A stretch of DNA of 64,000 nucleotides from Mimachlamys varia (GCA_947623455.1 OX392540.1:29258410-29322409); one strand, 5' to 3'; positions 26,901-34,175 are shown, numbered from the stretch's first letter. Notes: generated by a model from the sequence alone, not told the origin. Translations and numbers: made by a program.

Positions 26901-29900
26901 TATGAGTGAAATGGATCTGGATATACGTACAGAGTTGGTGACAGTCACTGAGAGAGTCCCTGAGGCCGAATGGCTACACGGGTCACTTGTCTGGAAGTTT
27001 AGTGTGTAGGATCCAGATGGTACCCCATTCGTTTTAACAGTCACTTGCACTGAAATGTTAATTCAAATGTTTCCATCAAATACGAACGGCTAGTAGGTAC
27101 TGCTCATCATAACATGTGGTGAATCTTCTTTGTCTCAGCGGTGATGACGTCAAATCTTTAACAATAATTGATGACGTTATACACGAATGCTGACATACCG
27201 TGTAATAATAACCTTAGTTTCCCGCCCTCCACCATGACGTTACTGTAGAAGGAAATTGTGACGCCATATATATAACGTCCCAAAAATTATATGTGGTAAA
27301 GATATTCTGATATTTTTTAAAAATATTATGAGATGAAACTGGAAACAATTCGCTATAAGTACACAAAACTTCATTAAAAACGATTCATAAACAAAGTCGT
27401 GAAAATTCATGGAAAAAAAGTTGGAAATACAAAAAATATAGAGCAAAATAAAAACAAAAAAAGAAAGACTTTTGGCACGTCACTGTATATTACTAACATG
27501 ATGAGGTATCGAAATCGAAGTATGCTTCATTTGTCATGGTTGTAGTGAGTGTATCGCCGTCAGCATCAGAGGTTGATACAGTGAAGACATAGTGCCCTAT
27601 ACCGGCCGAGTCGATTATTGATGCAGTGGCACCTCCAAGGTTTGTAAACGTCGGCGATGACCCTGCTCATCACACAAATCGTAAATATTAGTTCTGCTTA
27701 ACATTGGCGAATGTTTTCGTTCCAACAAACTCACGCATTACGACACAAAGTAAACAAGCATACCTATGATTCTGATTTATTTGATCATTCTCTTCAAACC
27801 TTCCTATAATATTAGCAACGTTAACATTAAATCTTGGCATTCCTCTACTGACAAAGTGACTCAATAAAGTTTATGAAGCTTTGGAAAATGCATTGCCCCG
27901 TTAAATGTATGGCGATGTAAATATGTCGATGTTTTAATTGATAAATATGTCGATGTTTACTTTGGTCAGTTTATCGATGTTTACTCTGGTAAGTATGTCG
28001 ATGTTTTTTTGTTTAGTAAATATGTCGATATTTTACTTTGTTAAGTATGTCGATATTGTTTGTTAAGTAAATATGTAGATGTTTTACTTTGTAAAGAATG
28101 TCGATTTTTTTATTTAGTAAATATGTCGATGTTTTTCTTTGGTAATTATGTCGATGTTTTCTTTTGTAAATATGTCAATGTTTTACTTTGTTAAGTAAGT
28201 CGATGTTTTTTGTTTAGTAATTATGTCGATGTTTTTCTTTGGTAAATATGTCGATGTTTTCTTTTGTAAATATGTCAATGTTTTACTTTAGTAAGTAAGT
28301 CGATGTTTTTTGTTTAGTAATTATGTCGATGTTTTTCTTTGGTAAATATGTCGATGTTTTTCTTTGGTAAATATGTCGATGGTTTCTTTGGTAAATATGT
28401 CGATGTTTTTTGTTTAGTAAATATGTCGATGTTTAACTTTTATAAATATGCCGATGTTTTACTTGAGTAAGTAAGTCGATGTTTTTTGTTTAGTAAGTAT
28501 GTCGATGTTTTTGTTTAGTAAATATGTCGATGTTTTACTTGATAAATATGTCGATGTTTTACTTTGTTAAGTAAGTCGATGTTTTTTGTTTAGTAAATAT
28601 GTCGATGTTTTACTTGATAAATATGTCGATGTTTTACTTTGTTAAGTAAGTCGATGTTTTTTGTTTAGTAAATATGTCGATGTTTTACTTGATAAATATG
28701 TCGATGTTTTACTTTGTTAAGTAAGTCGATGTTTTTTGTTTAGTACATATGTCGATGTTTTACTTGATAAATATGTCGATGTTTTACTTTGTTAAGTAAG
28801 TCGATGTTTTTTGTTTAGTACATATGTCGATGTTTTACTTGATAAATATGTCGATGTTTTACTTTGTTAAGTAAGTCGATGTTTTTTGTTTAGTAATTAT
28901 GTCGATGTTTTACTTGATAAATATGTCGATGTTTTACTTTGTTAAGTAAGTCGATGTTTTATGTTTGGTAAGTATGTCGATGTTTTACTTGATAAATATG
29001 TCGATGTTTTACTTGAGTAAGTAAGTCGATTCTTTTTGTTTAGTAAGTATGTCGATGTTTTTGTTTAGTAAATATGTCGATGTTTAACTTTTATAAATAT
29101 GCCGATGCTTTACTTTAATAAATATGTCGATGTTTTACTTTAGTAAGTAAGTCGATGTTTTTTGTTTAGTAAGTATGTCGATGTTTTTGTTTAGTAAATA
29201 TGTCGATGTTTAACTTTTATAAATATGCCGATGCTTTACTTTAATAAATATGTCGATGTTTTACTTTAGTAAGTAAGTCGATGTTTTTTGTTTAGTAAGT
29301 ATGTCGATGTTTTTGTTTAGTAAATATGTCGATGTTTTACTTGATAAATATGTCGATGTTTTACTTTAGTAAGTAAGTCGATGTTTTTTGTTTAGTAAAT
29401 ATGTCGATGTTTTACTTGATAAATATGTCGATGTTTTACTTTAGTAAGTAAGTCGATGTTTTTTGTTTAGTAAGTATGTCGATGTTTTTGTTTAGTAAAT
29501 ATGTCGATATTTTACTTGATAAATATGTCGATGTTTTACTTTAGTAAGTAAGTCGATGTTTTTTGTTTAGTAAATATGTCGATGTTTTACTTGATAAATA
29601 TGTCGATGTTTTACTTTAGTAAGTAAGTCGATGTTTTTTGTTTAGTAAGTATGTCGATGTTTTTGTTTAGTAAATATGTCGATGTTTAACTTTTATAAAT
29701 ATGCCGATGCTTTACTTTAATAAATATGTCGATGTTTTACTTTAGTAAGTAAGTCGATGTTTTTTGTTTAGTAAGTATGTCGATGTTTTTGTTTAGTAAA
29801 TATGTCGATGTTTTACTTGATAAATATGTCGATGTTTTACTTTGGTAGATATGTCGATGTTTTTTGTTTAGTAAGTAAGTCGATGTTTTTTGTTTAGTAG

Positions 29901-32900
29901 ATATGTCGATGTTTTACTTGATAAATATGTCGATGTTTTACTTTAGTAAGTAAGTCGATGTTTTTTGTTTAGTAAATATGTCGATATTTTACTTTGGTAG
30001 ATATGTCGATATTTTTTGTTTGGTAAATATGTCGATGTTTTACTTTGGTAAATATGTCGATATTTTTTGTTTAGTAAATATGTCGATGTTTTTCTTTGGT
30101 AAATATGTCGATGGTTTCTTTGGTAAATATGTCGATGTGTTTTGTTTAGTAAATATGTCGATGTTTTTCTTTGGTAAATATGTCGATGTTTTACTTTGGT
30201 AAATATATCGATGGTTTCTTTAGTAAATATGTCGATGGTTTCTTTGGTAAATATGTCGATGTTTTACTTTGGTAAATATGTCGATGGTTTCTTTGGTAAA
30301 TATGTCGATGTTTGTCTTTGGTAAATATGTCGATGGTTTCTTTAGTAAATATGTCGATGGTTTCTTTGGTAAATATGTCGATGTTTTACTTTGGTAAGTA
30401 TGTCGATGGTTTCTTTGGTAAATATGTCGATGGTTTCTTTGGTAAATATGTCGATGTTTTTCTTTGGTAAATATGTCGATGGTTTCTTTGGTAAATATGT
30501 CGATGTTTTCTTTGGTAAATATGTCGATGGTTTCTTTGGTAAATATGTCGATGTTTTTCTTTGGTAAATATGTCGATGGTTTCTTTAGTAAATATGTCGA
30601 TGGTTTCTTTAGTAAATATGTCGATGGTTTCTTTGGTAAATATGTCGATGGTTTCTTTGGTAAATATGTCGATGTTTTACTTTGGTAAATATGTCGATGT
30701 TTTTTGTTTAGTAAATATGTCGATGTTTTTCTTTGGTAAATATGTCGATGGTTTCTTTGGTAAATATGTCGATGTTTTACTTTGGTAAATATGTCGATGG
30801 TTTCTTTGGTAAATATGTCGATGTTTTACTTTGGTAAATATGTCGATGTTTTACTTTGGTAAGTAAGTCGATGTTTTACTTTGGTAAATATATCGATGGT
30901 TTCTTTGGTAAATATGTCGATGTTTTTTGTTTAGTAATTATGTCGATGTTTTACTTTGGTAAATATGTCGATGGTTTCTTTGGTAAATATGTCGATGTGT
31001 TTTGTTTAGTAAATATGTCGATGTTTTACTTTGGTAAGTATGTCGATGGTTTTGTTTAGTAAATATGTCGATGTGTTTTGTTTAGTAAATATGTCGATGT
31101 TTTTCTTTGGTAAATATGTCGATGGTTTTGTTTAGTAAATATGTCGATGTTTTACTTTGGTAAATATGTCGATGTTTTGTTTAGTAAGTATATCGATGTT
31201 GTTTTTTTTAGCAAGTGTGCTGATTTTTTAAGTTGGTATTTGTCGATTGTCAATACTTCAATATCAAATATCGCGGATGGTTCTCCAGAGAAAAATAACA
31301 GTTCTGAGTTAGGGGATCAGATCATTTCATAAGGGAAGTTAGATAAGTAATAAATAGCAAAAGTTCTGAAAATCTAACGAGGGAGCTCAGACAAATTGTT
31401 AGGGGCCATTTGCTACTGAACCCCCTGCTAATCTGCATCCCTGTTAGTCTGTTGCCTGAGTATGTATCTTGGTGTAAGTCTTAAACTACTGTAAAAGTAC
31501 AATTTTTTGTAGAAATCTTATTTTAGCGATTTTTGCGCAGAATGAATTCCGTTAAAGTAATGATTACGTACGCTAATCATATTTTTTTGTAAATTGTTTT
31601 CTGCAGCAAATATTGTGAGTGTGCAAATTCATCATTTTGCTTATTTGTTTAAATTCGGGTATGCGCTAAAATGTTCGTCCGCCAAAATAAGTCATTTACA
31701 GTATTTATGGTTTCTTGCTATATTAATACAAAATTAAACCGGATGTCTACTCACCAGAGTTGACCTTGGCGTTAACCGCGTACTTCCGGTCATCATTTGT
31801 CGTCACGGACCCCCAGTTAAACGTAGCCCCTACTCCTATGTCACCTACGGACTGGGTCTCCTTGAAGTCTTTCCCACCGCCTTCGTTTTTGTTGGATACT
31901 ATAGGGTTGTTTGGAGAGAATCTGGAATAAGGAATGCATCGTATTTGGTTATATCAGCATTTTCTTGCAATTGATTTCAAATTCTGCAACTATGTAAACC
32001 GTTGCAGGTTTTGTGCAAGAAATTTGAAACATGTATATCAATACTTTGGAGTGTATATTATCCTCTTCAAATAAATGTATGCGTGAATTAGTTAGAAACC
32101 AATAACTCAAGGGACATATCTAAAAATGTTAATGCATATTTACACATCTTAACAATTACATAGTGTCCTTAAAACTTACATTTCTATTATTTTCTACATG
32201 GATTTTCAATAACAGAGAAATATCTACTTACTGGGATATTTCGACCGGATTACGAGGTCTTCATCATCCGATCTATTTACTGAGAAGTGTACAATTCTCT
32301 CCTAATGTCACGTGATTGTTCAGAGATTGTTTACAGGGTTATGACCACTTCTCAGTAAACAATCACATCAGCTGATGAAGACTGTGTGACAGGTCGAAAT
32401 ATCGAAATCGAAATATACAATGAGAACTGTTGGACATTTCTAAGTTAAATAGTTCGACACATTAACACACATGTTTGTATTTTACTTTAATCTTAACACA
32501 TCTTGTTAGACATATTCACACTATATTCCTGTAGACACATTTCTACTTACATTCCCAGGTAATCATCTTGTTGAACTTGGATTCTCTGTCCATTTGGAAT
32601 TGATGCAATGTTTTCTTGGTTTACCATTCCCGCTGCAAATATTAAAATATTGAATCAGTAGACATCGACATTGCATATGATATTAGATTCCCCTCACAGA
32701 GTCGTCTACCACCATTATAAATAATCAGTTTCATGTACATGTACATTGACATCTACCAGTCCGCGCTTTCTCTATTTCCATTGGTCCTCTCAAGCCCCTT
32801 GTCATTACAATTCCCTGTCTTATTCGACCCTTTCATATTTTAATATTAAGCTTACTTCCGATCAAACATCAGCCTAACGTAGCACTTCATGTCACGGTGA

Positions 32901-34175
32901 GTTATTTTGTTTCAAAAAAAAGGTTCGTTATTGCTTTGAAGTCATCATCCTCGATATCCAGGGCTTACGATCACCTATGTTCTTTACATCCCTGGAATAT
33001 GTCATTGCAAAACTGAAGGCTCTGTGTGCGCCACATTGCTGATGAGACAAGTTGACTGGTTCGACCCTTTGGTGAACATCGAAAGAATCTCGTGATCACA
33101 TAACGGTAAAATTTGCAAGTTTTGAAGTCGGTTGCGGCTCCATTGTAATCTTCAAAAGACAGGTATACATCCTAGCGATTGGTCAGGGTATTCCAGTGAT
33201 GATGTAGAGAGTGTAGGTGAGCGTAACCCCTGGATACCGAGGATGAGAACATCTAAACTGTTCAGAAATCCCGATGTCATTTTACAAATATCCGGACTAA
33301 AAATCCAATATTGCAATAGAAACATTTGATTTTTTATGAGATGGTCAGATTCTAAAAAGTATTGAACTGCTTTCAGTGGTATTCATGAGAAAATGAATCC
33401 CAACTGGACAAAGGCAAATTCAGTGAAGCGCTAGTTGGCATTCATATTGCCTATGAATGCCAACTAAAAGCAGTTCGGTGCTTAATAACGTGGCGTTGCA
33501 TACGTACCAGTGACAGTTACTATGTTCTCCCCGACCAGTTGATACACACTCCCGGAGTCAAGCCTCCACACCTGGAAGTGGATGTCGCCTGTGTTGGTCT
33601 TGGCGTAGTATTCCCACTCGTATATGTTTCCACAGTCACAGTCCACCTTGTAGTCGTTATTAATGATGAGTGTACTGGTACCTTTAGTTAACAGGTTAAA
33701 CGTATAAACACCAATGATACATGATTATTGTACAGTAAAACATGTTTATGACGAACACGCTTACAGCAAAGTTTTCCAGTGTCGTTTCTGGGTCCCAAAG
33801 GGACATGAGAATTTCTTACAGCTATTTTTTGGACCTAAACTAGGAGGTTTAGATCAGTTTTCGATAGAAATGATCCCTCAATGGTCATAAAGGCTATATG
33901 ACCATTGAAGGGGCATTTTATCGAAAATTGATCTAAACACCATAATTTAGGTCCAAAACTAACTGTAATAAATTATCAGGCCCCTATGCTGGGTCCCGGA
34001 CTTAGTTTTCAGTAAGCGAACAACCTTCTATGAGAAAGTTACATATACAAGATATACATCGAATTTCATGTCCGTTACATTTTCCCTGAACACTTACCAA
34101 TAGTACCGTCTAAGTCATCGTCCTTCTTCTTAGGGTCATTTTCTCCAATAGTTCGACTTGATCCACAGTTAGCTC
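2747..34175 (-). CDS. gene 1: cadherin-repeat single-pass membrane protein (15 exons, 5' end missing)
   Basis: Joined CDS of 15 exons in transcript order: 34098-34175, 33508-33681, 32551-32632, 31755-31921, 27498-27662, 26931-27049, 25748-25916, 23866-24027, 22524-22661, 20650-20772, 18656-18847, 17978-18171, 16765-17122, 3685-3843, 2747-2973. The sum is 2507 nt: 2 leading nt, 834 codons and a stop. All 14 junctions have GT/AG borders and matching phase, and cadherin motifs (D-T-A-T-G, D-V-N-D-N-A-P, D-x-D) are rebuilt across them. Predicted order: beta-rich N-terminal region with Cys and Trp (exons 1-4), six cadherin repeats (exons 5-15), Thr-rich stalk, one membrane helix and a 19-residue tail. 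The role is probably calcium-dependent adhesion or recognition at the cell surface; the lack of a catenin-binding tail argues against a classical cadherin. The first exon(s) with start codon and signal peptide were not found. The partner or ligand is unknown. Confidence 0.85.
2974..3684. other. intron 14 of gene 1 (711 bp)
   Basis: Between donor GTAACC of exon 14 and acceptor of exon 15. AT-rich unique sequence. Open frames here (for example 2913-3185 on the plus strand) have no protein-like features. Confidence 0.8.
3685..3843 (-). CDS. gene 1 exon 14: second part of cadherin repeat 6
   Basis: Acceptor tttacactctAG, donor GTAACC; phase 2 in, phase 1 out. The 52 codons read as the middle of a cadherin repeat: Met-Thr-Tyr-Ser-Ile near the start and Phe-Thr-Ala-Thr-Val-Thr-Asp near the end. 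The acceptor belongs to a sequence that looks like one unit of the adjacent 21-bp array. The frame runs on past the donor to 3653, but that part is intronic, because splicing to exon 15 restores the expected cadherin motif. Confidence 0.85.
3848..16480. repeat. 21-bp minisatellite, about 600 copies, filling intron 13
   Basis: Core taaagtgtaaacatcac (17 of the 21 bases) repeated head to tail for 12.6 kb. Variants exchange gtgtaaac, gtatgaac, gtgtgaac, gtataaac and gtatcaac, as well as acctaaag, acctacag and acctatag, and tcactacc, tcattacc and tcataacc. Units at both edges (3848-4020, 16240-16480) are more diverged than the core, as expected when unequal exchange homogenises the middle. On the minus (transcript) strand one frame reads as the heptad SDVYTLG. 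The array lies wholly inside the 12,921-bp intron 13 of gene 1. Confidence 0.98.
16765..17122 (-). CDS. gene 1 exon 13: cadherin repeat 5 and start of repeat 6
   Basis: Acceptor ttgctAG, donor GTAAGC; phase 0 in, phase 1 out; 119 codons. Contains Gly-Thr-Val-Val-Gly, a Ser-Asp-Pro-Asp-Pro-Ala-Asp calcium-type motif, Phe-Thr-Ile-Asp-Pro-Thr-Ser-Gly-Val-Ile and the canonical linker Val-Asn-Asp-Val-Asn-Asp-Asn-Ala-Pro-Thr-Phe. Next is the first half of repeat 6 with Thr-Ala-Thr-Asp-Gly-Asp-Leu-Gly-Ile-Tyr-Gly. This is the clearest cadherin exon in the window. It precedes the 12.9-kb repeat-filled intron. Confidence 0.93.
17170..17387. mobile_element. MITE with TIR gtccgtattca / tgaatac, copy 1
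   Basis: Ends are inverted (gtccgtattcatgctca on the left, cttgagcatgaggacgg on the right) and match the element at 22239-22479. It lies in intron 12 (17123-17977) of gene 1. The superfamily was not determined. Confidence 0.6.
17978..18171 (-). CDS. gene 1 exon 12: second part of cadherin repeat 4, start of repeat 5
   Basis: Acceptor ctccattccAG, donor GTAAGT; phase 2 in, phase 0 out. The first codon is completed from exon 11 (A|CC), giving Thr-Ala-Thr-Gly-Leu-Leu. Next come Ile-Asp-Tyr-Glu-Ala, Phe-Thr-Val-Ser-Ile-Ser-Val-Thr-Asp-Gly and Val-Val-Asp-Ile-Asn-Glu-Ser-Pro, all typical of cadherin repeats and their linker. It ends in Gly-Asn-Glu-Ala-Gly, the start of repeat 5. Confidence 0.92.
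18656..18847 (-). CDS. gene 1 exon 11: first part of cadherin repeat 4
   Basis: Acceptor tttacccacAG, donor GTAGGT; phase 2 in, phase 1 out; 63 codons. Reads Ile-Asn-Thr-Ala-Pro-Val-Ile, then Ser-Val-Pro-Glu-Thr-Val-Gly, a calcium-type Ala-Ala-Asp-Pro-Asp-Thr and Phe-Thr-Val-Asp-Thr-Ala. Intron 11 (18172-18655) is 484 bp and shows no special feature. The plus-strand frame at 18589-18870 is antisense shadow. Confidence 0.92.
19100..19690. repeat. dispersed repeat copy 1 (pairs with 24835-25275)
   Basis: Shares with 24835-25275 the order: agaggttac near the left end, tgttgga, cactcg, a block with acaagtcg..tga then ctgtttct.ccaaaatc, ttcccgc, caatcagca, agccaa.caa, cacgt.tggt and a final taaataacacc-like end. 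The first 120 bp also contain an inverted repeat around a Ser-codon-like cactcg core. Probably a non-autonomous DNA element; family not known. Confidence 0.55.
20003..20061. repeat. perfect 27-bp-arm hairpin
   Basis: Arms attgaactgctttcagttg... and its exact complement flank a 5-nt loop (tggct at about 20030-20034). Related copies are at 19771-19798 (short) and 33361-33480 (arms separated by about 60 bp). This is a MITE-type palindrome in intron 10 of gene 1. Confidence 0.85.
20650..20772 (-). CDS. gene 1 exon 10: end of cadherin repeat 3
   Basis: Acceptor ttttctgttatAG, donor GTAAAG; phase 2 in, phase 1 out; 40 codons. The first codon completed from exon 9 gives Thr-Gly-Glu-Val. Next are Tyr-Asp-Leu-Tyr-Ile-Ser-Ile-Asn-Asp-Gly and the final strand Arg-Thr-Leu-Thr-Ile-Leu-Ile-Thr. 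Too short to stand out as an open frame; found through phase and family pattern. Confidence 0.88.
20985..22100. repeat. 75-bp minisatellite, about 15 copies, intron 9 of gene 1
   Basis: Successive ggtaacc marks at 21045, 21120 and 21195 set the period at 75 bp. Each unit contains taggtacccctagtatac, gtggtatataacc and tatacatacaattaggtaac, so it has an inner 'ggta' sub-rhythm. Degenerate units start at about 20880. The right end abuts a retroelement 3' tail at 22108. Confidence 0.96.
22108..22500 (-). mobile_element. retroelement 3'-tail copy, interrupted by a MITE
   Basis: The minus-strand reading matches the shared tail family (see 50730-51262): agaatacc, gtcaacaaaaccataatcc, atcgattaaactag, aaaggaaatatttacatgg, agaataagacc, then after the 22239-22479 insertion tgttccggaagag. 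It is 5'-truncated at about 22500, only 20-30 bp from exon 9's donor site. Confidence 0.75.
22239..22479. mobile_element. MITE with TIRs nested in a retroelement tail
   Basis: Left end acccgtattcacgaaaccg, right end cggtttcatgaataagggt (inverted, with about 32 bp of imperfect TIR). The flanks ccagg / cctgg look like a 5-bp target duplication with one mismatch, and removing the insert restores the tail sequence accagg-tgttccgg seen at 48103-48390. The related copy at 17170-17387 supports a family. Confidence 0.75.
22524..22661 (-). CDS. gene 1 exon 9: middle of cadherin repeat 3
   Basis: Acceptor cttatttttgtAG, donor GTACGT; phase 2 in, phase 1 out; 45 codons. Reads Val-Ser-Val-Ser-Thr-Thr-Thr-Gly, Val-Ser-Ser-Ser-Asp-Ser-Glu-Val-Asp and Cys-Pro-Phe-Thr-Val-Asp-Thr-Thr, with two Cys spaced for a possible intra-repeat disulfide. 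The opposite-strand frame at 22484-22711, with a hydrophobic start, is antisense to this exon and is not a gene. Confidence 0.88.
22662..23865. other. intron 8 of gene 1 (1204 bp)
   Basis: A Lys/Glu-rich plus-strand frame at 22751-23041 resembles low-quality repeat translation. A near-duplicate pair (catcatttcaatatgtaa and catcatttcaatataaat, each followed by ttcatttaaaatacatgtatc) lies at about 23307-23355 and 23490-23535. No gene is supported. Confidence 0.5.
23866..24027 (-). CDS. gene 1 exon 8: end of cadherin repeat 2, start of repeat 3
   Basis: Acceptor cttccattgtAG, donor GTAAGT; phase 2 in, phase 1 out; 53 codons. Contains Phe-Ser-Tyr-Ala-Thr, Phe-Thr-Val-Asp-Val-Thr-Cys-Thr-Asp-Ser and the linker-like Asn-Thr-Pro-Pro-Ala-Phe-Thr-Asn-Leu-Pro, which joins smoothly to exon 9. 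Confidence 0.9.
24345..24620. repeat. dispersed repeat with long inverted repeat, copy 1
   Basis: Inverted arms at about 24488-24515 and 24553-24580 (cataacacacatt and attgctgacaaact against their complements) flank a 40-nt centre. The left half (gtgacgtcat, ttcattgttgtc, aagtaatgaacattttaaca) also occurs at 53440-53645, so this is a mobile, non-coding element in intron 7 of gene 1. Confidence 0.65.
24628..24775. repeat. direct repeat, copy 1 of 2 (partner 25318-25455)
   Basis: Both copies read ggttctc.agacgta.cacgtgg, tatgacgtcatagac, ttgttcaatgagagtctt and tgcgtcaaac.c.caaa.gactaat in the same order, about 690 bp apart. They flank the dispersed repeat at 24835-25275. Confidence 0.75.
24835..25275. 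repeat. dispersed repeat copy 2 (pairs with 19100-19690)
   Basis: Same order of blocks as 19100-19690, including gaggttacacaatg, ttgttgg, tttcactcg, acaagtcgtgtgacctgtttctgcc, caatcagcaagt, cagccaatca and a gaattgaataacagcc end. An inner inverted pair (cactcgagtgaa and gagagtgaaatg) surrounds the acacgagtgtc centre at about 24920. Confidence 0.55.
25318..25455. repeat. direct repeat, copy 2 of 2 (partner 24628-24775)
   Basis: Matches 24628-24775 in the same orientation over about 140 bp with scattered differences (see that entry). Confidence 0.75.
25595..25658. repeat. 31-bp-arm hairpin
   Basis: The left arm (ggattgaaagtcat... tttcatag) and right arm (ctatgaaag... atgaccttcaatcc) are complementary with one mismatch and a 2-nt centre. 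It lies about 90 bp beyond the 5' splice site of exon 7. Confidence 0.85.
25748..25916 (-). CDS. gene 1 exon 7: first part of cadherin repeat 2
   Basis: Acceptor gtatacgtatacAG, donor GTGAGA; phase 0 in, phase 1 out; 56 codons. Starts Val-Pro-Glu-Ile, then Tyr-Ile-His-Glu-Asp and Thr-Thr-Asp-Ala-Ser-Pro-Ser-Asp-Thr-Val. Joins exon 8 by G|TA to give Ser-Val-Tyr-Gly-Ile. The plus-strand frame at 25567-25878 is its shadow. Confidence 0.9.
25917..26930. other. intron 6 of gene 1 (1014 bp)
   Basis: Contains a small inverted repeat (gtgtgcacttt / aaagtgcacac, about 26058-26105). No gene-like reading was found; frames at 26132-26326, 26350-26532 and 26566-26808 lack family resemblance. Confidence 0.5.
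26931..27049 (-). CDS. gene 1 exon 6: end of cadherin repeat 1
   Basis: Acceptor ttaacatttcAG, donor GTACGT; phase 2 in, phase 0 out; 39 codons. Reads Gln-Val-Thr-Val-Lys, Ser-Tyr-Thr-Leu-Asn-Phe-Gln-Thr-Ser-Asp and a final strand Gly-Thr-Leu-Ser-Val-Thr-Val-Thr-Asn. No long open frame marks it; the phase match to exons 5 and 7 supports it. Confidence 0.85.
27498..27662 (-). CDS. gene 1 exon 5: first part of cadherin repeat 1
   Basis: Acceptor tgtgatgagcAG, donor GTTAGT; phase 2 in, phase 1 out; 54 codons. Begins Ser-Ser-Pro-Thr-Phe-Thr-Asn-Leu, then Tyr-Val-Phe-Thr-Val-Ser-Thr-Ser-Asp-Ala-Asp-Gly-Asp-Thr, a calcium-type motif. This is the first clear cadherin-like unit; upstream exons differ in character. 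Confidence 0.88.
27663..27899. other. intron 4 of gene 1, 3' end
   Basis: Unique AT-rich sequence between the exon 5 acceptor and the 24-25-bp array. The whole intron spans 27663-31754 (4092 bp). Confidence 0.7.
27900..31215. repeat. 24-25-bp minisatellite, about 135 copies, intron 4 of gene 1
   Basis: Core taaatatgtcgatgttt with a T-rich spacer of two main kinds (ttttactttgg and ttttttgtttag) and a 24-bp variant (ggtttctttgg) that dominates from about 30090. Between about 28520 and 28990 the units form trimers of 75 bp (gataaatatg marks at 28541, 28616, 28691). Frames full of Val-Asn-Met-Ser-Met or Gly-Lys-Tyr-Val-Asp in this stretch are repeat artefacts. Confidence 0.97.
31216..31754. other. 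intron 4 of gene 1, 5' end
   Basis: Unique sequence between the minisatellite and the exon 4 donor. No gene or repeat was recognised. Confidence 0.6.
31755..31921 (-). CDS. gene 1 exon 4: end of the N-terminal extracellular region
   Basis: Acceptor ccttattccAG, donor GTGAGT; 1 nt in, 1 nt out, 55 codons. Joins exon 3 by AT|A to give Tyr-Leu-Gly-Ile-Phe-Ser-Pro-Asn-Asn-Pro-Ile, then Gly-Ala-Thr-Phe-Asn-Trp-Gly-Ser and Lys-Tyr-Ala-Val-Asn-Ala. The pattern 'D-Y-L-G-I-F ... N-P-I' recurs in invertebrate extracellular beta-domains. It is not a cadherin repeat, and no named domain is claimed. Confidence 0.82.
32235..32403. mobile_element. palindromic MITE in intron 3
   Basis: Ends gatatttcgacc and ggtcgaaatatc are exact complements. 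Inner arms (tcttcatca / tgatgaaga, atttactgagaagtg / cacttctcagtaaac) continue the inverted repeat with gaps. Confidence 0.75.
32551..32632 (-). CDS. gene 1 exon 3
   Basis: Acceptor taatatttgcAG, donor GTAAGT; 2 nt in, 2 nt out, 26 codons. Joins exon 2 by G|CG (Val-Thr-Ala-Gly-Met). Contains Ile-Pro-Asn-Gly-Gln-Arg-Ile-Gln-Val-Gln-Gln-Asp-Asp-Tyr-Leu-Gly, a beta-strand/turn pattern that continues into exon 4. Short, and supported mainly by its phases and acceptor quality. Confidence 0.8.
32946..33245. mobile_element. MULE-like MITE, copy 1
   Basis: 300 bp with 18-bp TIRs catcctcgatatccaggg / ccctggataccgaggatg (17 of 18 match). The interior (aaagaatctcgtg, cataacggtaaaa, cctagcgattggtcag) is shared with 40003-40300. 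No clear flanking duplication at this copy. Confidence 0.85.
33361..33480. repeat. hairpin-type MITE related to 20003-20061
   Basis: Left arm attgaactgctttcagt..attcat, right arm atgaatgccaactaaaagc followed by agttcgg, with about 60 bp between. It ends only about 28 bp from the donor end of exon 2. Confidence 0.7.
33508..33681 (-). CDS. gene 1 exon 2: Cys/Trp-rich N-terminal extracellular region
   Basis: Acceptor gttaactaaAG, donor GTACGT; 2 nt in, 1 nt out, 57 codons. Contains Val-Asp-Cys-Asp-Cys-Gly, Glu-Trp-Glu-Tyr-Tyr-Ala-Lys, Gly-Asp-Ile-His-Phe-Gln-Val-Trp-Arg and Tyr-Gln-Leu-Val-Gly-Glu-Asn. The 'F-x-V-W-R ... Y-x-L-V-G-x-N' signature is found in secreted and surface proteins of molluscs and other invertebrates. 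Its function is unknown; I do not assign a named domain. Confidence 0.85.
33797..33988. mobile_element. long-hairpin MITE with 9-bp target duplication
   Basis: Flanked by direct repeats ctgggtccc at 33788-33796 and 33989-33997. Inside, ttacag...ctgtaa, ttggacctaaa/tttaggtccaaa, gtttagatca/tgatctaaac and tttcgata/tatcgaaaa pair in order over about 85 bp per side. The 9-bp duplication fits Mutator-like transposition. It lies in intron 1 of gene 1. Confidence 0.8.
34098..34175 (-). CDS. gene 1 exon 1 of the visible part (true first exon not found)
   Basis: Acceptor atttgatacAG, donor GTAAGT; 2 nt in, 1 nt out, 25 codons: Ala-Asn-Cys-Gly, then an acidic/basic run Asp-Pro-Lys-Lys-Lys-Asp-Asp-Asp, and Gly-Thr-Ile joining exon 2 by G|GT. 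It begins inside a codon (x|GA), so at least one earlier exon must supply the start and a signal peptide. Upstream sequence is filled by a palindrome and two minisatellites. Confidence 0.75.

Noticed and set aside
29978..31332. Several plus-strand frames rich in Val-Asn-Met-Ser-Met or Gly-Lys-Tyr-Val-Asp
   Set aside because: Translations of the 24-25-bp minisatellite; no unique sequence.
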